Positions 6,119 through 8,232 of a stretch of 8,232 nt of DNA are shown here, piece by piece (the first letter of the stretch is position 1; the number at the start of each line of letters is the position of its first letter). The DNA is taken from the NCBI GenBank assembly GCA_009785855.1, contig WQUG01000110.1:1-8232 (forward strand), in the 5' to 3' direction. The position numbers and the translations under genes are program-made. The stretch is from Actinomycetes bacterium (GTDB lineage Bacteria > Actinomycetota > Coriobacteriia > WRKU01 > WQUG01). The notes under the pieces were generated by a model. The model was given only the letters and a program-made list of their open reading frames with translations, made no database searches and had not been told where the DNA came from.

Positions 6119-6883
6119 ATGCCAGAAGAAGACATCGTCGTCGTACGCGACCTTGAGAAGCGTTACGGGCAGGTCACCGCCGTCAAGAAGATCAGCTTCA
6201 CGGTCAGGCGTGGCGAGATCTTCGCGATCGCCGGACCCAACGGCGCGGGCAAGACGACCACGCTCGAGATGCTCGAGACCCTGCGTCCGATCGACGGGGG
6301 GAGCGCGTCCATCGCCGGCATCGACGTCGCCGAACATCCCCGTGAGATCCGCCGGATCATCGGGGTGCAGCTCCAGTCCTCGGCCTTCCAGGACAAGGTC
6401 ACGCTGGCCGAGTCACTGCGCATGTTCGCCTCGTTCTACGGCCGTAGCGTCGATGTCGCCCAGCTGCTGGCTGACGTCGATCTGGCAGAGAAGGCCAAGT
6501 CCTATCCCGAGCAGCTCAGCGGAGGGCAGCGCCAGCGTTTCTCGATCGCGGTGGCCCTGGTAAACGAGCCGCAGGTCCTGTTCCTTGATGAGGTGACGAC
6601 CGGTCTGGACCCTCAGGCGCGCCTGAACATGTGGGAGCATATCAAGAACATCCGCGACAAGGGCATCACGGTGGTGCTGACCTCGCACTACATGGAGGAG
6701 GTCGAGGAGCTGGCCGACCGTCTGGCGATCCTGGACGAAGGCGAGATCATCGCGCTCGACTCCCCGAAGAACCTGATACAGAAGCTGATCGACAGTGGAT
6801 TCAGGCGTGAGGCACAGGTCCTGCCCGCCAACCTTGAAGACGTCTATATCGACCTGACCGGAAAGGAGCTCCGCGATGCGTAA
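6119..6883 (+). CDS. ABC-2-type exporter ATP-binding protein (DrrA/multidrug family)
   Basis: A 254-residue cytoplasmic ATPase that would drive export of a drug, antibiotic or lipid-like compound through the permease encoded next to it. Motifs are Walker A GPNGAGKT (39-46), Q-loop glutamine (84 or 86), signature LSGGQRQR (133-140), Walker B VLFLDE (153-158), D-loop GLDPQ (162-166) and switch His190. The C-terminal ANLEDVYIDLTGKEL (237-251) is typical of DrrA-like exporter ATPases. The usual DEPTTGLD reads DEVTTGLD, Val in place of Pro; the catalytic Glu is kept. ATG 6119 is chosen because AGGAAGAGGG lies just upstream and MPEEDIVVVRDLEKRYG matches the family N-terminus; an in-frame TTG at 6059 would add an unlikely extension overlapping the promoter region. 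The gene overlaps the permease gene by eight bases. Substrate cannot be deduced. Confidence 0.93.
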   Translation: MPEEDIVVVRDLEKRYGQVTAVKKISFTVRRGEIFAIAGPNGAGKTTTLEMLETLRPIDGGSASIAGIDVAEHPREIRRIIGVQLQSSAFQDKVTLAESLRMFASFYGRSVDVAQLLADVDLAEKAKSYPEQLSGGQRQRFSIAVALVNEPQVLFLDEVTTGLDPQARLNMWEHIKNIRDKGITVVLTSHYMEEVEELADRLAILDEGEIIALDSPKNLIQKLIDSGFRREAQVLPANLEDVYIDLTGKELRDA

Positions 6884-8057
6884 GCTCCGCAGCATCCTCA
6901 TCTATGCCCGCACGCAGATCCGGCGGACCTTCCGCGACCGGAGCGGCGTGTTCTTCACGGTGTTCTTCCCGCTGATCTTCCTGTTGATCTTCGGGACGAT
7001 CTACGGGAACAACTCAGGCTCGACGAACTTCAACATCGCGCTGATCAACCAGTCGCAGTCGGCCTTCGCGAAGCAGTTCGACGCGCAGATCCGCAAGAAC
7101 GACACCTTCAAGGTCATCGCGGTCAAGGACCTGGCCGACGCGAAGAAGAAGATGGACCAGGGCTCGCTCGACTCGATCGTCGTACTGCCGGCGAGCTTCG
7201 GGCAGGTGACGTCGACGAGCAGCGGCAAGGGCGCCCTGGCTCAGAGGCCGGCGCGCCGGCCCAACAACATCCCGGGCGCGAAAAGCCAACAGGGCGCCCC
7301 GCCCTTGCGCGGACGAGCGGTCGTCTACTACTCGAAGGCTTCGCCGACCGGCGGGCAGACGGTCGCCTCGGTCATCTCCGGGGCGCTTGCCGCGGTCAAC
7401 GCGCGTCTGATCGGGACGCCGCCTTTGACCGTGCAACAAAAGCCGATCGACACCGGTGACCTCTCGGCCTTCTCCTACCTGTTCTCAGGCCTCTTCGCCT
7501 TCTCGCTTATGAGCATGACGGTCTTCGGACTGAGCCAGCAGCTGCCGGCAGAGAAGAAGACCGGCGCGCTGCGCCGCCTGGAGGTCACCCCCTTCGCGCC
7601 CTGGCAGTTGATCCTGGGCTCAGTCCTGGCTTACCTGGTGCTGACGATCGTCTCTGCCACGCTGTTCTCTGTTGTGGCTACGACCTTCTTCGGTTTCCAG
7701 ATGCAGGGCAGCTGGCTGACGCTCGCGGTCTTCGCGCTGTTCTCATCGTTCGTGATGGCAGGCCTTGGCATGATCGTGGCCGGCTGGGCGCGCTCACAAC
7801 AGCAGGCCACGCCGATCACGATGGCCATCGCCTTTCCGCTCATGTTCCTGTCCGGCGTGTTCATCCCGCGCTTCCTGATGCCGGGCTGGCTGCAGAAGAT
7901 CGGGGGCTTGCTGCCGATGTCGCCCATCGTCGAGGGCGTGCGCTACATCACGACGCAGAACTACTCGCTGATCAAGCTCGCCCCGCAACTGGGGATGCTC
8001 GCCATCTGGGCGGTGGTCGCCTACGTGGTCGCCTTCCTGGTGTTCCGGTGGGAGTGA
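6876..8057 (+). CDS. ABC-2-type exporter permease (DrrB/multidrug family)
   Basis: A 393-residue integral membrane permease, partner of the preceding ATPase. It has the ABC2_membrane_3-like layout: one N-terminal helix (about 24-44), a large extracytoplasmic domain (about 45-195), then five more helices near 198-220, 243-268, 279-304, 312-330 and 371-391. The cytoplasmic segment LPAEKKTGALRRLEVTPFAPWQLILG (223-248) is the conserved exporter loop in which a transport ATPase usually docks. The segment FPLMFLSGVFIPRFLMPGWLQKIGGLLPMSPIVEG (320-354) is also typical. The external domain contains a low-complexity stretch rich in Pro, Arg, Gln, Gly and Ser at about 113-145. The start ATG overlaps the ATPase stop by eight bases, with AAGGAG seven bases upstream, so translation is coupled. 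Both genes together form a half-transporter that probably dimerises. The substrate is unknown; drug, peptide antibiotic or lipid export are all possible. Confidence 0.92.
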   Translation: MRKLRSILIYARTQIRRTFRDRSGVFFTVFFPLIFLLIFGTIYGNNSGSTNFNIALINQSQSAFAKQFDAQIRKNDTFKVIAVKDLADAKKKMDQGSLDSIVVLPASFGQVTSTSSGKGALAQRPARRPNNIPGAKSQQGAPPLRGRAVVYYSKASPTGGQTVASVISGALAAVNARLIGTPPLTVQQKPIDTGDLSAFSYLFSGLFAFSLMSMTVFGLSQQLPAEKKTGALRRLEVTPFAPWQLILGSVLAYLVLTIVSATLFSVVATTFFGFQMQGSWLTLAVFALFSSFVMAGLGMIVAGWARSQQQATPITMAIAFPLMFLSGVFIPRFLMPGWLQKIGGLLPMSPIVEGVRYITTQNYSLIKLAPQLGMLAIWAVVAYVVAFLVFRWE

Positions 8058-8091
8058 GAGGACAGGATCTGACCGGAGGTACGCTCAAAAG

Positions 8092-8107
8092 GTTACGGGA
8101 AGGTAAC
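8092..8107 (+). promoter_or_regulatory. Inverted repeat GTTAC-N6-GTAAC, possible operator
   Basis: The two five-base arms are exact reverse complements with a six-base spacer (GGGAAG), and the flanks add a near direct repeat, AGGTTACGGG and AGGTAACGGA. It lies about 50 bases upstream of the -10-like TATACT, where an activator or repressor could bind. No matching regulator gene is in view, so this is a pattern only. Confidence 0.3.
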
Positions 8108-8154
8108 GGATCATCTTTCGGAGAATCCACCGGAACCACACAGAAGTTTCGGGT

Positions 8155-8160
8155 TATACT
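8155..8160 (+). promoter_or_regulatory. Possible -10 element for the gene starting at 8219
   Basis: TATACT differs from TATAAT at one base. No TTGACA-like -35 is seen at 17 bases; GGAACC (8132-8137) sits there instead, which would suit an alternative (ECF-type) sigma factor only speculatively. It would give a leader of about 52 bases. Confidence 0.4.
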
Positions 8161-8218
8161 GGCAGAGGTGGATGGAGAGTTCATCCGTCCCGCTACACGT
8201 ACGGAGAAACGAGGGACC

Positions 8219-8232
8219 ATGAGAACACGAAC
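8219..8232 (+). CDS. Start of an unidentified gene, cut by the window edge
   Basis: ATG 8219 is preceded by ACGAGGGACC, a plausible ribosome binding site (GAGGG) a few bases upstream. Only M-R-T-R plus a partial codon is visible, so nothing can be said about its product. The basic start (two Arg in four residues) would suit either a signal sequence or a cytoplasmic protein. Confidence 0.5.

Larger units (their letters stand above)
8058..8218 (+). other. Intergenic leader between the exporter operon and the next gene
   Basis: The stretch of 161 bases has no gene and no U-tract terminator. It carries the inverted repeat GTTAC-N6-GTAAC (8092-8107), a -10-like TATACT (8155-8160), a small GGATG/CATCC hairpin (8170-8186), a TCCGT/ACGGA pair (8184-8188 and 8201-8205) and the ribosome binding site of the next gene. 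It is most simply the promoter and 5' leader of the gene starting at 8219. Confidence 0.5.

Noticed and set aside
1..8232. tRNA, rRNA or riboswitch
   Set aside because: Reading both strands I found no cloverleaf, rRNA segment or recognisable riboswitch core, including in the gaps 5581-5745, 5992-6118 and 8058-8218.

Overview
The window is a high-GC stretch (mostly C or G at third codon positions) from a bacterium. Strong AAGGAG-type ribosome binding sites, tightly overlapping operons, and relatives of the gene families in Gram-positive organisms suggest a monoderm, high-GC bacterium such as an Actinomycetota or Chloroflexota member. I cannot name the species from the sequence. TAA, TAG and TGA all end recognisable genes here, so the code looks standard.

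Left part, + strand (18-3702): three translationally coupled genes for the cytoplasmic ATPase and the two membrane subunits of a BmpA/NupNOPQ-type nucleoside ABC importer. The substrate-binding lipoprotein gene expected in such operons would lie just left of the window. The ATPase gene has an in-frame TAA at codon 61, with good family homology in the same frame on both sides. It is either a recent pseudogene, a readthrough gene or a sequence error.

Middle, - strand (3776-5580): a purine nucleoside phosphorylase and, overlapping it, a zinc-dependent medium-chain dehydrogenase. Imported purine nucleosides would be split by the phosphorylase, so importer and phosphorylase form a salvage module. 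The dehydrogenase's substrate is unknown. The two converging operons meet at an 85-base imperfect palindrome (3707-3791) that includes the end of the dehydrogenase gene.

Right part, + strand (5746-8232): a small one-helix membrane protein with a Gly/Asn-rich tail and its own intrinsic terminator; then a two-gene DrrAB/ABC-2-type exporter (ATPase plus permease); then a leader with possible operator and promoter elements in front of a gene of which only the first codons are visible.

Most of this is ordinary metabolism and transport. The items deserving a second look are the internal stop codon, the convergent palindrome and the small Gly/Asn-rich membrane protein. I see no clear evidence for a wholly new system.
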